Source: Struthidea cinerea (taxonomy: Eukaryota; Chordata; Aves; Passeriformes; Corcoracidae). From it: DNA of 64,000 nucleotides. The translations under genes were made by a program, and so were the position numbers. The notes beneath the pieces were generated by a model. That model was given only the letters and a program-made list of their open reading frames with translations, ran no database searches and was not told where the DNA came from. Where the stretch lies: contig VZTI01004091.1 in NCBI GenBank assembly GCA_013397865.1, positions 208,514 through 272,513 on the forward strand. Direction: 5' to 3'. This document shows, one piece after another, positions 61,749-64,000 of the stretch. Position 1 is the first letter of the stretch, and each line of letters begins with the position of its first letter.

Positions 61749-61843
61749 ACAGCCAAGTCTAAGCCAAGGCATTATATAGAACCACGTATTAAGTGAAACT
61801 TAATACGTGGTTCTGTATAATGCCTTGGCTTAGACTTGGCTGT
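61749..61843. repeat. Near-perfect inverted repeat (46-base arms, 3-base loop)
   Basis: The left arm 61749-61794 (starting ACAGCCAAGTCTAAGC) and right arm 61798-61843 (ending GCTTAGACTTGGCTGT) are complementary at 45 of 46 positions. The one exception is T61777 opposite G61815, a wobble pair if transcribed from the plus strand. The loop is only GAA (61795-61797). Pairing stops abruptly at both outer ends (C61748 opposite T61844). Just outside, GTTCTATATAA (61842-61852) is a further reverse-complement copy of the inner word TTATATAGAAC (61772-61782). It could be a young foldback made by template switching, a hairpin small-RNA precursor, a tiny foldback transposon, or a sequencing chimera. The stem is longer and more perfect, and the loop shorter, than usual animal pre-miRNAs. 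Confidence 0.95.
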
Positions 61844-61852
61844 TCTATATAA

Positions 61853-62660
61853 GTGAGCTTATCAAATTAAACTAAACGATGTTACATTGCTCAGTGTGGT
61901 TCTTTTCTCTTTTTTCCCAGAGAAATAGTATGTGATTTTAACTATTATAGATGAAAACAAAATGAAAACATCATCACTTTCTCTTTTATTTTCCATGTTT
62001 CTATTACCACGTGGCAGGTAATGCAGCAGTAAAATGCCATTAAAAAATTTACAAAGATGCGTAAGTGCCTTTGGAACTTTGGCGCATTGGGCTTTTATGA
62101 CTAATTTCACATATATTCAGTGTCTAAAAATATATTTAGGCAAATAGATAGATAGGGGTACTGAAGAGCCCAAGAGCCTAATTCCAAATTATTTATGCTG
62201 AAAATCTGTACGTGTCCTGTACAAATAGTACCAAAATAAACTGAATTGCCCATGCACCTTTTTTATAAAAGTAAAATGCTTCCATGTACTTTTAGACACT
62301 ATATATCTTTTAAAACTTGCCTCCATGAATTAGATTCAAGAGGAGTATGCAGGATCTTGATACCACTTTAAGGACCCAAATCAAAAGTACAAAATTCAAA
62401 TCCTCAAAATTTCTGCAAGTTTCCACAAGAGAAACGTCCTAGGAAAGTGAGTTTCAGCACTAAGAATGAGCCGAAGTGCTCAGGTCGTGAAACTACTCAC
62501 AATTTGATGTCTATCTCACATCTAAATGCACTGACATTCCCAGACAAGGTTTTCTACCACCTACCTTCCCTTCAAGAGCTGACATGTCAGATATACCCCA
62601 AGGATGTCTAACCTCAGACAAAGCATGGCCATTCCCTCATTCCAACTCTTCTTATCCCAG
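61853..62660. other. AT-rich non-coding DNA after the hairpin
   Basis: No gene or repeat recognised beyond a short ATAGATAGATAGG patch near 62145. Confidence 0.6.
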
Positions 62661-62662
62661 TC

Positions 62663-62687
62663 AGTAGTAGTAGTAGTAGTAGTAGTA
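62663..62687 (+). repeat. (AGT)8 microsatellite
   Basis: A pure run of the AGT/TAG trinucleotide, 25 bases. It would translate to a short Val or Ser run in two plus-strand frames, but no gene is supported here. Confidence 0.95.
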
Positions 62688-64000
62688 AGATCACAGGTGT
62701 TTCCTTGGGATCAGGATCAAGGTTCCTTTGACTTCTGTGTTTCTGTTTTCCATGTGAGCATCTTAACCATCAAACTGCATCAAGCTGCCCTGTTCTGTAG
62801 GAGCCCATCAGAGACACACCTCACTCTTCACACATAATTATGGATTTACAAGGTTACAGAAACACACAATCCTCTTCTCCAAGATGACTTTGGGCAGGGG
62901 ACAGAGGCAATTCAGTAACTGGCAAGGCATGATACTCATTTGACTGTCATGTTCCTAATGCTCCTTGGTATTTCTTCCCATGGATAATTAGGGTAGCTCT
63001 TCACTGTTCTCCCTAATTTTTTCCTCCACCTAGAGAATGTGGGGTTGATGATGTGTATTCAATGTGTGGCAAGACACTTGGATGTTGGATCCTGCCTTGC
63101 AAATCCGTCTTGGTCGACCTCAACTCAACTGTTTAAGGAACCAAAACTCTAGATTTTGAGCCATTTATTTCATTTTCCTTTAACTCACTTAATTTGGTTT
63201 ATCACTTTCAATAAATAGAACTCACATGTCCACGTACCTTTAGAAACTGAGGCCTCAGCTGGTTATGAAGCTGTGGATTAGAGTTCTAAATTATTGAGAA
63301 TCCTTAGGAAATTTTATCAAATATGACTTCCCTCAATATTTGCAAAGGACTAAAATAGCTAGAGATAAAAAACCTTAGACCTCATTAAATATTGTAAGAT
63401 CTCACTCTTGCCTCTCCACTGTAAAATAGATTATGTAATGTAAGAACAAACTATAATTGGATGAAGTGAGACTAAAAAATTGTGGGTTTATGTTCCCCCT
63501 AATATTAATTCTCTGCCAAAGCACTCCATTAAATCTCAGTTACAGGTCAGAGTAGTACCATGAAATAGTAGGATATGTTAAATAATTATGTACTAAGCAT
63601 GGGTCTATATTGCCTCACTTCACTTTGTGAAAAAGGTAAATGGGATTTTGTGAGGCAAAAATTCCATATCCACCAGACATTTATAGATCAGGAGAAGGAA
63701 ATGGGTTTGGCTGCAGGATCCCCTGGTGTTCTTCCTCCATAAAGTATTTTCTCAGGTTACCTATGAAACCAGTGAAGCAATGGTACATCTGTGGCTAAAT
63801 CATGCAGCTAGAAAAAATTAAAATGAAGGGAAACACATACTTTTGTTTCTTCTTAGATGAAAAAACATTTGATAATTCTTCTGTGTTTTCAGTGATTTGA
63901 CTGAAAAAAGTCAGCTGAGCAGTGTAAGGCAATATGGAAGCAGGGAATATCTGGGTCCGTAAGGGCAAACATGATGCTTGACTCTTCCCTAATGCATGGA
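62688..64000. other. AT-rich non-coding DNA to the window end
   Basis: No recognised gene, RNA or transposon. Confidence 0.6.

Noticed and set aside
61749..61843. Calling the hairpin a microRNA gene
   Set aside because: The stem is too long and too perfect and the loop too short for a typical animal pre-miRNA, and no expression evidence is available. Described as an inverted repeat instead.
1..64000. CRISPR array, bacterial operons, tRNA or rRNA genes
   Set aside because: No regularly spaced identical repeats with unique spacers, no cloverleaf with A and B boxes that I could recognise, and no rRNA core sequences were seen. The repeats present are of vertebrate type.

Overview
This window looks like vertebrate, and specifically avian, non-coding nuclear DNA. 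It is AT-rich throughout, has no bacterial-style gene packing, and I recognise no conserved protein-coding exon on either strand. The bird call rests on the repeats. There are two CR1 LINE 3' ends in reverse orientation (31493-31725 and 45931-46392), each opening with the CR1 terminal repeat written in reverse complement. There is a piece of CR1 ORF2 reverse transcriptase (32425-32715). There is also a clear copy of the avian ERV-L-type LTR family that begins with the GGGATAGAGTTAATTTTC block (52637-52968). A songbird is plausible, but that is inference.

Layout. 1-11.6 kb: AT-rich intergenic or intronic DNA. 11.69-12.2 kb: a small isolated CpG-rich block with a duplicated CCAAT/GATTGATGG module, a GC box and a perfect CRE palindrome; it is either a promoter/enhancer or a solo LTR of a family I do not know. 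12.2-30.5 kb: plain AT-rich sequence, including TAAT-rich stretches (25.7-27.3 kb) that read like developmental enhancers. 30.6-33.4 kb: a cluster of transposon debris (a CR1 remnant, a CR1 3' end, CR1 ORF2 in the opposite orientation, and an LTR-like element). 33.4-42.8 kb: more plain sequence, with a doubtful decayed coding-like stretch at 39.2-40.85 kb. 42.87-43.92 kb: the only large CpG island, with two different minisatellites, a sharp switch in C/G strand skew, a CTCF/YY1-like site and a promoter-like end. 43.9-64 kb: AT-rich sequence carrying a CR1 copy, an AT-rich tandem repeat, the ERV-L LTR, a poly(A)/poly(T) foldback, a polypurine tract, a near-perfect 46-bp-arm hairpin (61749-61843) and an (AGT)n microsatellite.

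The longest open frames (about 110-200 codons) are explained by GC-rich stop-poor repeats, by transposon sequence, or by chance. At this base composition roughly 6% of random codons are stops, so a few frames of 110-145 codons are expected in 64 kb read in six frames. No set of genes working together can be described. The content is regulatory-type sequence, repeats and DNA-structure elements. Single short exons with unfamiliar sequence cannot be excluded by eye.
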